Origin: Stemphylium vesicarium | Lineage: Eukaryota > Ascomycota > Dothideomycetes > Pleosporales > Pleosporaceae | Direction of reading: 5' to 3' | NCBI GenBank assembly: GCA_004380135.1 | Contig: QXCR01000092.1 | Coordinates: forward strand, 62,001 to 126,000 | Length of the DNA stretch: 64,000 bases | Part shown: piece after piece, positions 23,191 through 34,599 of the stretch | Numbering within the stretch: the first letter of the stretch is position 1 | Layout of the letters: every line of letters starts with the position of its first letter | The notes under the pieces: model-generated | What the model saw: only the letters and a program-made list of their open reading frames with translations | What the model was told of the DNA's origin: nothing | Database searches by the model: none | Made by a program: the position numbers and the translations under genes

Positions 23191-23870
23191 TGCGTATCGC
23201 GTTTGCAGGGTAGATGCGAGGTTACGCGTGATCAATATATTTGTTTGCGGGGGTGGCTGGTTGATTGCGGTGTGATGCGGAGGAGCATAGGTGTCTGCGC
23301 GCGAAAGTTTTGTGTTACGATCGACCAGATGTAAGCCAAGCCTTTAGCGCGAACTGCGGGCGTTGTGGGGTGAGTGCGACCCCGAAGTCCGAACCGTGTG
23401 CGACTCTCGATCATGGGTAGTCTAGAATGTCATGGAAGCTAGAATAGCAGGCTGCATGCTCAGGTACTGTATGCGTCTTTTTGCATTGAAGCAATGCGCC
23501 TCCCGAAGTAACACTTCAAGACACCGAATTAAACATTGGGTGGAATCGAATGTCCTGAAATGCGGTATGCTTTAATTGAGCATCCTGTTAGGCGTATAAT
23601 GGTACAGTAGTAGAACATTAGTGAAGAATACATATACACGCGAGAGTGGAGAGACGTAAAAGCATACTCGTGCCAGTCAAACTGCACCCTCAACCACGGA
23701 GCGCCGTCGCTGTACTGTGCCCATCAAAGGCTCAAACGCTATGCCCAACGCCACCCAAATGCAACAAGATACCCCTCCATCACTTTGTATTACCCGTCGA
23801 GAGTTGGTCTGTGGTCGTCATGGCAGTGCTGACGTTCTTGGGCCGTGTCCACCGCTTCGACAGATCAATC
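23191..23870. other. Intergenic region between the Trf4-type gene and PAM16
   Basis: Promoter side of the Trf4-type gene and 3' side of PAM16. Nothing beyond short chance ORFs. Confidence 0.5.
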
Positions 23871-24331
23871 TCACTCGTCCTTTGTGAATTTCGGCTTGAA
23901 TCCCTCTCTTAATTCCTTTTCTCTCTCCGCCACCCGTTGGTGCCCTTGGACTTCCCTCTCAATCCTCTCTCTTGCTCTCAAAATCTTGCTCTGCAGATAG
24001 AAACTGCCGCCCTTCTTCGGATCGTTCAAGTCGAACAGCCTCTTGAACCGTTCTGTGACTGCTTCCAACTCAATGTTGCCCATCTTTCCTGGTCCGACGT
24101 TCAGGATCTGGCAGGCTTCGTCCATGGTGATGTTCGAAGCCGAGAAGGCGCTGCCACCCCCACCGCCCTGACTGGCTGCTGCATATTTCTGGGAGGCGGC
24201 GGCTTGACGGTACGACTCGGAGACCGCACGCCCTATTATTCGGGCACCGGAAAAGACGACTTGGGTTATTATACGGTGAGCCTGCGGAGGTCAGTCAAGA
24301 GTGGTGCAAGTACGATTGGGGAGCATACCAT
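23871..24331 (-). CDS. PAM16: PAM16/TIM16, J-like subunit of the presequence translocase motor
   Basis: Peripheral inner-membrane protein that pairs with Pam18/Tim14 and controls its stimulation of mtHsp70 during matrix import. Two exons: 24331-24329 (only the ATG) and 24281-23871, joined by a 47-bp intron (GTATGC...CCGCAG), giving 137 residues. The second exon opens AHRIITQVVFSGARIIGRAV, the conserved Pam16 N-terminus, then a Gly-rich linker, MDEACQILNV and the degenerate J-like domain with LFDLNDPKKGGSFYLQSKIL (DP in place of HPD). The start-codon-only first exon explains why a plain ORF search finds only an internal Met at 24125. Confidence 0.92.
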
Positions 24332-25033
24332 TGTTGAAAGGATGAAAGTTGGGCGAAAGTAAGAATGGCTTGTCGCTCTCGACTACAAAATACGGTACTG
24401 CTGGTCGTATGCTCCTGGGTGGTGGACGCTGCTGGCGATGAGACCATGCCAAAATTTCTGGGTCGCCTTCCGCAGTTTCGGCCACCTTCCGAGGCTTGCA
24501 CGTGATCTGCAGACACACAGCCAATCACGACACGATCGCAAAGAGACATGTCCGCATGCATCCCATGTGCGCTTTGACGGAAGCAAACGTCTGTGTAGCT
24601 GCCAAACTTGGAACAAGAAGTGATGCATTCCTTGCAAACACGTCTAGTTTACTGTTTTCCCGGCAGTCGTGGCCGGGCGGCTACCATGAGGCTTCCGCAA
24701 GTCGCCCTCGGACTAAGACATTCACATGCTCAAAGATCCCCGCAGAGGTCATCAACCACTACTGCAGCACCATATGCCTTCTGCGTAATACATTTTGATC
24801 CCTCTTCAACCCTGCCTTCACTTTTCTGAGCAACTTCCCGTCTATATATTCACTGAGCGTGGCTTGACAAGAACGCGGCCCTCAGCCTCATCTGCGCAGC
24901 CGGGCGATGACGCACATCCCCATGCATGGCAGCACTAGGTTGGTCGCTCCCCAACTTGCAACAACATTTTATGCGAACATCGGCGCGCAACCACCATGCT
25001 TATACGCGACTAGATACACCTTGGATAGAGCAC
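24332..25033. other. Divergent intergenic region, PAM16 / DysF peroxin
   Basis: About 0.7 kb shared by two divergent genes. Several chance ORFs on both strands but nothing I can support. An upstream in-frame ATG at 24926 would extend the peroxin by 36 residues. Confidence 0.5.
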
Positions 25034-26795
25034 ATGTCCACCCCTTCCAAGTCCAGCAACGATGCGTCGTCCCCGCAGTCTACCGGTGATCCAAACCCTC
25101 CTACCTACGCGAGCTTCTCCCCCGCCAACCTAGGCCAGACGACACCGCAGACCAAACTGCGCTCTGCGATACTCGTACACCAAAAGTCACCGCTCCTAGC
25201 CGCTACCCCACCGCAGATCACTCGCGTTCTCGCATATTCGCACCCTTTTATACTGCCGCTGAACAAGTTTGCTGGGCTGGTAACATGGACGACGGGAGAT
25301 CCATGGGAGAGCTTCCTCGTGGTAGCCAGTTTCTGGGCTGTTGTAATGTATGGTGATGCAGTCACAAGATATGCCGGACCCATCATCGTCGTGTCTGGCT
25401 TGATTCTGGGCATGTACACGCGCAGATATTCCCCGCTATCATCGACGGGGTGGACTGGCGAGAAAGGGCAGAAGGGACATAAGCGGATTGAGTCGGACAC
25501 CAACATCACGCACCACAAGAGTCTGGAGGAGATTGTGGACAGCCTCAAGCTCTTTACCTCGCGCTGCAATATTCTGTTAGACCCGTTCCTGCGCTTGACA
25601 GACTTTCTCTCGACCCAACGCACTGCAACATCGGCTACCACGCGACCAGCGCTTACCGTACTCTTCATCCGCATACTCTTCGTACTCCCGCTATGGATAG
25701 CCCTCACGCTACCACCCTTCTACATCCTGTCCACGAAAAGAGTTGTGCTGGCAGTAGGCACAGTGATGCTCAGCTGGCATTCGCGACCGGCGCGCGTCAC
25801 GCGCACAATACTCTGGAGATCACGAACCGTCCGAAAGACATGTGCCTTCATTACTGGCCTAGACTTTGGTGAGATAACATCGGTAGACCAAAAGGGCGCA
25901 CCTCCCCTCCCACCAAGGAAGAAGAGTACGCAAGAAGTTGCAGCCTCGCTCGCAGCTAAGCGCCGGCCGGAGTCAACAGGAGTGCGCTTTACCTTTTCCA
26001 TCTACGAAAACCAGCGAAGGTGGCTAGGTATTGGCTGGACTTCGTCGATGCTTGCTTACGAGCGAGCGTCGTGGACGGACGAGCACCTGAACCCTGTGCC
26101 ACCGAAAGACCAATTTGAGTTACCCGAGGTGGACGGCGGCAACTCGAGATGGCGATGGGTGCAGGGTAGTGAATGGAAGGTTGAGGGTGCCCCGAAGGAC
26201 AGCAAAGCCGAGAAGGGCGTACCAAAGGAAGAGCTAGGATGGATCTACTACGACAACAAGGTATGCAAAGCACCTTTTGTATTCACCAGAAAGATACTGA
26301 CCTTGATAGTGGAGAGATGGTCGCAGAGGCCAAGATGGCTGGGGTCGCTATACCCGCCGTCGAAAATGGTACCGCGATGCCGAGCTCGTCGAAGCAACCC
26401 CCTCCACCGACACCACGCCTATCCCAACCCCCAAACCCGCACCAATCGACACTTCCGGTGACCTGGACACCAACCACCTCAGAAAACTCTCCTCCAACCT
26501 CAGCGTAGCATCCAGCACAGACCCAACGCTCGTCGAAGGCGACGGCCGCGAGTACGCCGCATCAGTAACATCCGATACCGACGCTGCAAGTACCAAGAGC
26601 AAGAGAAGCTGGTTCAAGAAGAGACGAAGTAAGAGTACAAGTGGAAGCGTTAGTGGTGCCACCGTAATTAGCGATACCGGTACCACGGGGACGAGGAGGA
26701 GCGACGAAGACGACGTGCAGAGCCCGCTTGATCGCGTCGTTCGGGATGAAGAGTGGAGGCTTGGTGATGACATTAGGCAACATCTTGATATCTGA
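25034..26795 (+). CDS. Peroxin of the Pex23/Pex24 family with DysF domain
   Basis: Predicted integral membrane protein of the ER-peroxisome interface; relatives (Pex28-Pex32 in yeast, Pex23/24 in other fungi) control peroxisome size and number. Two exons, 25034-26260 and 26310-26795 (49-bp intron), encode 570 residues. The N-terminal half carries hydrophobic segments: ESFLVVASFWAVVMYGDAVT, GPIIVVSGLILGMY and VLFIRILFVLPLWIALTLPP. The C-terminal half has the two DysF motifs: FTFSIYENQRRWLGIGWTSS (DysF-N) and, across the splice, WIYYDNKWRDG...GWGRYTRRRKWYRD (DysF-C). A Ser/Thr-rich tail follows. The first Met fitting the family is at 25034; one at 24926 is an alternative. I did not assign a specific PEX number. 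Confidence 0.88.
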
Positions 26796-29468
26796 GTTAC
26801 GTTACTTGTATATATATATATATTTTTTCCTGTGACTTGGGTTGGAAGGTCTTACATACCAAAGGATTGCGTGCGTTCCCCTGACTCATGTCGCCATTTG
26901 CTTTAACGGGATATAGGTTACTGTTGGTTACTCAGCACAGAGGGCTTGTTTTGACTTCATCGCATCTGGAGACCTTGCTCCATTCCGCCATGATAGCATA
27001 GCCTACCGAGGTGTCTGACAATAGTACTGTTCACTCAGCTCTCGTGGGAATTTCCCAATATCAATATCTGAGCTTCCATTCCTCGAGCAAGAATCGATGA
27101 CATATCGGAGTCAGAGCGTTCAACCATCAGCCACCTGTCTTTGCCTTCTTCCGCATCTTCCACTCTGGATCAACACACACCCGCTCCGCACAACGCGCTT
27201 GCCTCAACGATGACATATCAAATTACTCCAATCCCATCGGCGAGTCCCGAAAGCCTCACCCCTTCCAAGTCGTCGATCACAGACTTCTTGTAGAAAAACG
27301 TTATAAACATACATGCTACTCTGAGACAAGCGAATCGAGCCCAGCGCGCCCATAATAAACCCCCCCAGCCTATAAGTGAAGCCAAGTGACAGAAAGAATA
27401 AAAAAGGCGCGGATTCACTTCGGCACAACACACAACAAGCGTCGACGAGACTCTTTCTTTCCCACCGCCTGAATCGAGGTTCAGGATGTGAGGCATAACG
27501 CGGCACCCGCTCTCCAAGTCGATATGTTTCCGTTGAGACAACGATGGGAGTCTGTTGAGACATTTCGCGACTAGCTGCTTTGGCACTATTCTACTAGTTT
27601 ACGTCTGACGCGTGCATGGTACATAGTCCCAAGTACCGCTGCAGCCGCCATAGCCCCTACCAGCCTCGCCCCCTTACCACACAAAGGAGTAAAGTGGGGG
27701 GAAGAAAGCGACAAGTTACGTATAGCAGAGGCCATACGCCTCGTATCCACATCAAGCCACTACATCTCGCCATGTACCCGTATGTCCAAAACCCACACGA
27801 ATCCGAGTCCGCGTCAACCTGAACGACCCTAGTCCGAAAGCAGAACCAAATCCCTTTCTTGCTCTTGTTTCTCCCCACGTGTTTTCTGTTCGAGCTTTTA
27901 GCACCGGGCTAACGGACCGTTACGATTGATTGGCTGACCTAGCTCGCTTTGCGCAGGTGATTGTGTGGTTTATACTGGGCAACATTACCCTACATCACGC
28001 GGTAGGTGCTAAGCCTTTCTTAGTCTGGGATCTAGAACGGGGAGTCGCTACATCACACACACTTGACTGTCACGAGCGAACATGACCAGCAGCGCCGAGT
28101 ATTCTTCCGCAGGAGCGAAATGGGAAGCGGTGAATGAAGTTGCAGATGGAGTAACGGTGAAGAAAGAGGTAAACCGTCTAGCTCCTCAGCTATTGAACTC
28201 TAGCTTAGAGTACTCTCTGCCGCTGTGTAGAAAGGTGTCGTCTAGCGAAAACATGTGAAGGCGGGGTTTACATATGCAGTGTCACCACTCGTTTACGAAC
28301 CCCCGCTACCGCCAGTGAACGGCTGAGACGTAAACCCAAGTCGATAAGGCGAAGGGGAGGGGTCCGACTAAGGGCCCTTATCCCACGTTCACGGTGCTCC
28401 GTAGCCGTGCCGTTGCATAGCTCGGCAGCTGCAGCAAAGAAGCAGGGCGGCCAGATCAACCGAAGGTCTTCTGAGCGATCTACATTCAAGTGTCGAGCAT
28501 ATGGCCCAGTGGCGTTCTCGCTTCACGACGCTAGAATACCGGTAGGGAAGTATGGAAGGCTGATATCACGAGACCTCGGTTTCTTGCACTGGGCCGAAGT
28601 GAAGCGAACGGAGGAAGTGGGAGATTGGGCTTTTTCGCAGATGGAGGCCGTCCATGACATCGAAGATGTAATCTAGACATCACCATATCGTCGACAGACG
28701 GTCATGCCAGAACGAACTGACCTGATCAACCTGCCCAGCCTAACTGACTGACTGACTGACTGGCCACCCACCTCAAACCCAAGACGCATAGTTTCTGCAT
28801 CCGGCCCGATGAGGTATACCGGTAGCAGAGGTGCGCGACATGTGCGAGTGGACCCCTCGTCGCCTCAAGCGGCTACACCTCATCTCCAATTATACGCCCT
28901 CCACCCACCAACTAACCAATCACGCAACCACGCAGCCCATCCTAGCAGGTAGTATTCGGTAGATGAAAGTGGTCACCCACTCATTCCCGCCATGTCCAAC
29001 CACCAAGTATGTCCCTTCTCCGCCAATCACAGCGCTTCGTACCGTAGACTCGATCGCGTCTGGAGGGGTGGGCGGGAGGCAGGCGGTAGCCTAGGGTCTT
29101 GGGTAGCGTCGTATGCGCGGGAGGCTGTCGTGGCTTGCTCTGCTCGATATGTCACTCCCTGTATTCGGACCCCACCGCCCGTCATGGTGGCCGCACAAGT
29201 CGCGCGTGACCCCATAGCATACCCGGCGGCGTACTGGCGTATCCACCCACACGTAGACGAATGGGCGAGCCAGACAAGCGGCAGAAGGGCGTGGGTAGGC
29301 GGAGGGGTGGAAGATGGCTATCAGGTCTGAACAAGCCCGGCTGGAAGGTTGGCTCTATATAAGTGCCTGTCCCTCAGCACCTTGATGGTTCATCACGCTC
29401 CAACAACTACTACAACACACACACACACTTTCCAACCAACCCAAACCAACCAATCAACCATCTTCAAA
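26796..29468. other. 2.7-kb gene-poor region upstream of the metallothionein gene
   Basis: No recognised gene on either strand. Contents seen: an AT dinucleotide run at about 26809-26823, CACGTG at 27876-27881, a tandem ACTG run at about 28742-28761, and a small ORF starting at 28083 (58 codons, MTSSAEYSSAGAKWEAVNEV...) with a possible GTAAAC donor after codon 29. Many C-rich and CA-rich patches precede the metallothionein. Confidence 0.5.
29356..29363 (+). promoter_or_regulatory. TATA box of the metallothionein gene
   Basis: TATATAAG lies 106 bp before the metallothionein ATG and is followed by a CA/CT-rich, G-poor stretch (29395-29468) ending AAAATGG, a typical fungal leader. Confidence 0.6.
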
Positions 29469-29867
29469 ATGGCCCCCTGGTACGTCCATCACCCATCCAC
29501 ACCTGTACTTCTCGTCTTCCTGTTGGACTGTTGCTGCTGGTGCGGCGCTGCATGTGGACTAGCGGTAGCACCATGATGGTCGCACTATCGTCATGTGCTG
29601 CAGCTGGTCTGCTTGCTTGCTTAAGCAGTTCAACGGGGGAGGAAGAGGAGGGGGTAAATTCAAATGGGGAATCAGTACTAACTGGTGATTGATAGCAACT
29701 GCCAATCTTGCAACTGCGCTGGTGACTGCTCCAGCTGCAACTGCGGATCTTGCTCCGTAAGTATCCCTCCTCCTTTTCCTCATCCTCTCTCTCTCTTTTC
29801 CGCCTTATCTCCCGATAAGCGGACGGTTAGATTGAAACACTGCTAATATCTGGGAAAACAGCACTAA
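29469..29867 (+). CDS. Small cysteine-rich metallothionein (25 residues)
   Basis: Three exons, 29469-29479, 29696-29756 and 29862-29867, join in phase to a 25-residue protein starting MAPCNCQSCNC and ending GSCSH. It has eight cysteines, at 4, 6, 9, 11, 15, 18, 20 and 23, with CxC and CxxC spacing and no aromatic residue. These are the marks of fungal copper metallothioneins, which buffer Cu(I) in the cytosol; the Neurospora protein is about the same size with seven Cys. The first Cys codon is split by intron 1 (216 bp), which has a consensus branch site TACTAAC at 29677-29683. The last exon is only CAC plus the stop; skipping that splice would give a longer non-Cys tail. Metal induction is likely but not shown. 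Confidence 0.82.
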
Positions 29868-30643
29868 AGCATCCCCTAAATCACTCATCACACCCTGAAA
29901 CAACCTCCGGCACTTTCTTTTTTCCACCCCAACTTCCGACAATCAGCGCTTCATCGACCGAGTAGCAGATGGACGTCATGACAAGAGCTTTTTAGTTGGG
30001 AGGAACGGAGGCGGGGGACTTGTTCGACTTATTAAGTTACGTGTCGAATGGGGGTGTTGATTTTTGTCTTACGGCTGGGCATGGCTATGTGACAGATGAT
30101 GATTTTTTTATGAATATATGGACATTCTTTTGAAAGCATTTGTGCATTTTGCTGTGAGGTGATTTGATGGCGTGTGATGATTACCGTGGCTGATTGTGGA
30201 TGCAAAGGGTGTTTCTTATGCACTTTCTTGTTGCTGTTGCAATATATTGCTGAAACAAGTCATAACGATTGACGCAGGGTAAGTCGAGCAGGGCCACTGC
30301 TGTGCGTGTGGATTTAAGGTATTTGAATGATTGTTTTCTCTTCTTAGTTGTCTTGGCCGTCATTCTAGATGTGGAGATGTAGGATCGCACGTTACGATAC
30401 AGCATGGCGGTTTTCGCATTTGTATGCAGGTATTATCCATGTTAGAAGAGATGCTAGAAGTCGAGGATAACAGAGGAGCATTGTTTGTTTCTATGTTCAG
30501 CGCACCTTTCTTTATTCACAACTGTGACGGCAAGTACATAATCCTCTAGCTCTGTGAGACAATCTCGTCATCACGAGCGGGTCGACATCTTGCCGGATAG
30601 ATGAGCGACACTGTACCACGCTTAATTGAAAGCCAAATATCTA
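29868..30643. other. Intergenic region (metallothionein / GatA)
   Basis: Convergent space; AT-richer than the flanking genes, with short ORFs only. Nothing supported. Confidence 0.5.
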
Positions 30644-32340
30644 TCAATTTTCCGGAGACTCTGAAGACGAATCCGACGACGCTTCAGAGTTAGTGCTGCT
30701 TTGATGCGTGAAATCACCCCAAGCAGTGGCTCCCGGTGGACTGCGGGCTTGAGGTGTCCGTGTGATTGCCCTGAAGATCTCCGCAGCATTAAGGACAAGT
30801 TGGTCGTCTCCGTATTGACCAATTATTTGCAAGCCCACGGTGTTGAACAACGAGGCAGGGTCTTCTGAAGCCTCAGACTCTTCTTCTAAGCGTACTCTTA
30901 CAGGAACGTTGATTGCTGGCAACCCAGCGAGACTAGCAGGGACAGTGAAGACATCGTTCATGTAGGAGTGAATGGGATCTTGAGTTTCGACTTCGGACAA
31001 TGGCGGCGCCATTGATGGTGCCGTTGGGCACAGTATGACATCAACTTTTTCGGTTTGCTCCCCTTGAGATGTAGTTTCGTGCTCGAACAGCGGGTTAGGC
31101 GTTGCGAAGACGTTGTTGAAGTCTTGCTGTACCAGTCTGCGGACCTTTTGTGCTTGGATAAAATAGTTATCAATGGCTTCAGCGCTCAACGAAAAGGCTC
31201 CAAGTAAGATTCTGCGTTGAACTTCGGTTCCAAACCCTTGGCCACGGGTTTTTGCGAACAGCACACTATCGGGTGTCCCGTCAATGCCATCTGCTCTGCT
31301 GCCGAACCGGACTCCGTCGTACTTTGCGAGATTGCTAGACGCCTCGGCCGGTGCAAGCACATAGTAGGCTGATAAAGCCTGTTGTGTTGTTGGTAAGCGG
31401 ATGGGGTGTAGACTATGTCCGCGATCCCACAAGTGCCTTAGTCGCAGTATCCATGCTTTACGAACAATGGGGTGCAGAGTATCAATGTTATAATCGAGAG
31501 GAATCCCAATCCTCAGAGGGCGGGAAATCTTCCTCTTTTGGGAGGCCGTGAATCTTGCGCGCGTCGAAGGAGGGATGGAGGTCGGGTCCTGCGGATCATG
31601 GACGTTGAGTTTGTCTATGTGCAACGTCAGATATGATAGGTGCTGCATTATATACAGACTCTTACTCACCAAAAATGTTCCTTACAAAATCTGGGTTCCG
31701 TCCAAATATGCCAACAGTATCCAGAGAGTTGGCATAGGCAATCACGCCCCGCCTCGACAAAAGACCGTAGCTAGGTTTGAATCCAATGACGCCCGTATAT
31801 GCAGCAGGAAGCCTGACAGAGCCTCCAGTATCGGTACCTAGCGCGCTGGTGGTCTCAGTACGTGTAGTGTAGCCCGTGATAACGATCGAAGACTTACGCC
31901 CAGCACTGCGAACTCGCAACTGCAAGCGCACTTCCACCTGAGCTTCCCCCTGCACTCGCATCTTCGCCCTCCTTTCTCTGCATTCTTACTGGGCCAAAAC
32001 GCGAATGTGTAGAATGCGAGCCCATGCCGAATTCATCCATATTGGTTTTTCCAACCACTACTGCCCCCTCATCTTGAAGAAGCTTCACTACCGTCGCATC
32101 GTAGGGGCTGGTAAAGTCCCGCAGTATAGTCGAGGACGCTGTAGTCTTGAAGTCTTTTGTGCAGATGTTGTCTTTGATCGCGATCGGTTTGTCTCTGATC
32201 TTAGAGCGTGGAGCGCTTGGGCCGGTGTCATCGGTGCGTGCGATGAGGACAGATGGATCAACTAGCGAAGTGAAGGCATTGAAATGCTTGTACTTTGCTT
32301 GGTTTAAAAGATATGTTTGGGCATACTTGGAGAGGGACAT
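30644..32340 (-). CDS. HER2: Glutamyl-tRNA(Gln) amidotransferase subunit A, mitochondrial
   Basis: Catalytic amidase of the mitochondrial GatFAB-type complex, which converts Glu-tRNA(Gln) to Gln-tRNA(Gln). Three exons (minus strand): 32340-31898, 31845-31670 and 31614-30644, encoding 529 residues. The amidase signature is complete: Lys of PIAIKDNICT, the Ser of AGGSSGGSALAVASS, and the nucleophile region LGTDTGGSVRLPAAY, which spans the first splice. Further blocks are GVIGFKPSYGLLSRRGVIAY, TRGQGFGTEVQRRILLGAF and DVILCPTAP. The ATG at 32340 was chosen because the longer frame begins with a non-ATG codon. The C-terminal tail is Ser-rich. Confidence 0.94.
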
Positions 32341-32504
32341 GGAGGCTGTGGCGCATCGGTTGCGCCTAGTCGCGAGCCGCAAGTGTGAAGTTCGTGGGCG
32401 GGACGCAAAGTTGCCGCGACGTCATGTGATGTCCTCGTCGGATACAGAATGACTCGAGCACGCTCCAACTACGTCATCAACGTCAGGTCTTTGTTACTTC
32501 CTAC

Positions 32505-33597
32505 ATGTGTGTACCGACAAAACCTCATTCACCATATATCTTCAGCGCTTTCGACTACGAACTCCATCAGTCATGCCAGGTCGCAAGCTTCGTCCACTAC
32601 TACCGAACATCCCTCCAACAAAAGGAAGAAAAGGTCCAGAAAAGCTTCACGGATCTTCCTCGCAAAGTTCGCGACCGCAAATATGCTTACCTGACCAATC
32701 CATCTCGGCGGACAGATCATCGAAGGATTGACCAAAATAGCATGATGTTATCCACGAGACTCAATCGACGTACCAATCAACGGATGAAAGGCTATCGACG
32801 TAACAATAAATCGGAAGAAGAGTATCCAATCCAACTGTGCAATCGCCAAATACATAGAGAACTCAGAGAACATATCAACAAAGTCATCCAAACCAGGCAG
32901 ATACACTATAATTTTGCGTTTACAACGGCTCAGACACGCTCGAGCGGCAATACATTCCGTTGGGTACAGCTTCCAACATTGCAGCCAAACATCGACACTA
33001 TGAAGATCGACTACATTGTCGAAGCCTATGATCGACGGGGAGAGAATTTAACGAACGCGCAAAGAAGGGACGAAGTCTTTCGCAAAGATGATTTCAGGCC
33101 ACTGTTTAACAATCTGGAAGAGTCCATCCGATTGTTTGAGCGAACATTGAAGCACCGACAAGGCAATTCGTTTCGGCAAGTTCATATAAGAGAGCTGCAC
33201 ATAAACTTTATCGTCAAATTTGAATGGAAAATTGACGATTGGAGAACGAGAGTTATTCTACCTTGTACAAAACCAGCTCTCTACCGGAGGCTAAAAGAAG
33301 ACTTCCTAGGGGCGCTCCTTACCCCATTGTACACCGTACCAAAGGTAACCAGAGAATCACTGCTTCTTTTGAAATCGACAATCGAGAAACTCCGGTTGAC
33401 ATAGCGACGAGGAAGTGGATCCCTTTATCGCGTCCCTCACACTCCAGGAACCTACCCCTGGCCATATACCGGAGCCACACTTATGGAGAATTGGACATTG
33501 TTTTGCTTGGGTTCTAGGAGGGCCGCGACCTGAGACCTGGCCTGAACAGAATTCTAAGCGCAAGGCGGATGACAGCAGTACCGATGAGGCGAAATGA
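32505..33597 (+). CDS. Uncharacterised fungal protein with degenerate LPxxVRDxxY motif
   Basis: A 299-codon ORF (32505-33404) with FTDLPRKVRDRKYAYL near residue 48, close to the F-x-LPxEIRxxIY motif that opens many F-box-like/2EXR fungal proteins, and IQLCNRQIHRELREHI later, another common block of that group. Its N-terminal part is doubtful: the codons just before the motif make better sense in another frame (HPSNKRKKRSRK). The C-terminus is doubtful too: a frame from about 33415 to 33597 gives HLWRIGHCFAWVLGGP and a KRKADD tail. Either short introns or frameshifts separate these parts, so this may be a decaying gene. Function unknown. Confidence 0.45.
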
Positions 33598-34599
33598 ATG
33601 CGTGTTTAGAATGGGAGTGGCTTACCAAGTCGAGATCTTCGTCTCCCTACGAGATTGCCTTTCGCGCGGTCGAGGCATTACAGCGTGGTTCTGCTGATAA
33701 GTACGACACATGAGAGTTACATTGTAGGTGTTCGTCAAGGGTAAAAAGTCCGCCGTTCGGCAAGAGTTCGTTCATTCGGGCACCTGTGGTAGTCGTCCAA
33801 GTAAACCGCTCGCAAATTTCAGCACATCGGAAGCGTTTGCACGGGCGTGCCAACTACGTGCCAGGTACACATCAAGTTTGCTACAGCATTATCTGCCGAA
33901 CGGTTCCTGTTTCTCAAGAGTGAGCAGCGTGATTTCTGGCAGAGTCGAAGTACTGGCGCTATCATCGCATTCTCCGAGGTCCTTTTGCGACTCAATTCGG
34001 GCCCGATGCCAATTTGGTAGTCTGGCCCGTACCCGTGGCTCCTCCCCGGGCTCGGTCTCGCTCTCTCTCTCGCACACAACGTCGCGTCAAGAACTTCGCT
34101 TGTCTTTCCTACCACCCTTATACGATATTGGTATCGCCAGAAGTAGGAATTTTAGCAGTCTATCGTACTCTGGAGGCACTCGAGTAAATTGGTTGAACAA
34201 CATTTCGTTTGGCTTCAAGAGCTGGAGCAAAGACGTTGAAAGGCCAAGAGGTTGCGCCAAGAAAGACATATGCAAGTTGCTGACGCGCGGGAAGATCATG
34301 TCGGTTCATATGCTTGTAATTGTACGGTAGCGCGTCTTACCGAACGGGTGGCGATTAACAAAATTGCGGGGTGAACCTGAGCTAACTCTAAATGTTAAGG
34401 ATGAGCGCGAAACAAACCTTCTAATAACCACCAGGGAGAGACTTAGATCCCCAGGTTTGGCAGGGTTCTCATCGTCTTTCGCGGATTCGGGAGAGTACTC
34501 TCCGATGATGGCACTGCCTCATGGCTCTTTACCATGTGGTATAAAGCCATTGAGTTGACATGTACATTTCGAACTTGCCCAATTACACGAATCTTACCG
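33598..34599. other. 1-kb intergenic region upstream of the GH78 gene
   Basis: No supported exon; the 200-codon ORF at 33728-34330 has no recognisable domain. A TATA box sits near the right end at 34540. Confidence 0.5.
34540..34545 (+). promoter_or_regulatory. TATA box upstream of the GH78 gene
   Basis: TATAAA 55-60 bp before the probable start codons at 34600 and 34609. Confidence 0.45.

Noticed and set aside
22824..23334. ORFs on both strands over the start of the Trf4-type gene
   Set aside because: Shadows of a Gly/Arg-rich coding region; no independent support.
33728..34330. 200-codon plus-strand ORF before GH78
   Set aside because: No domain, low-complexity Ser/Arg composition, no splice or promoter context supporting it.
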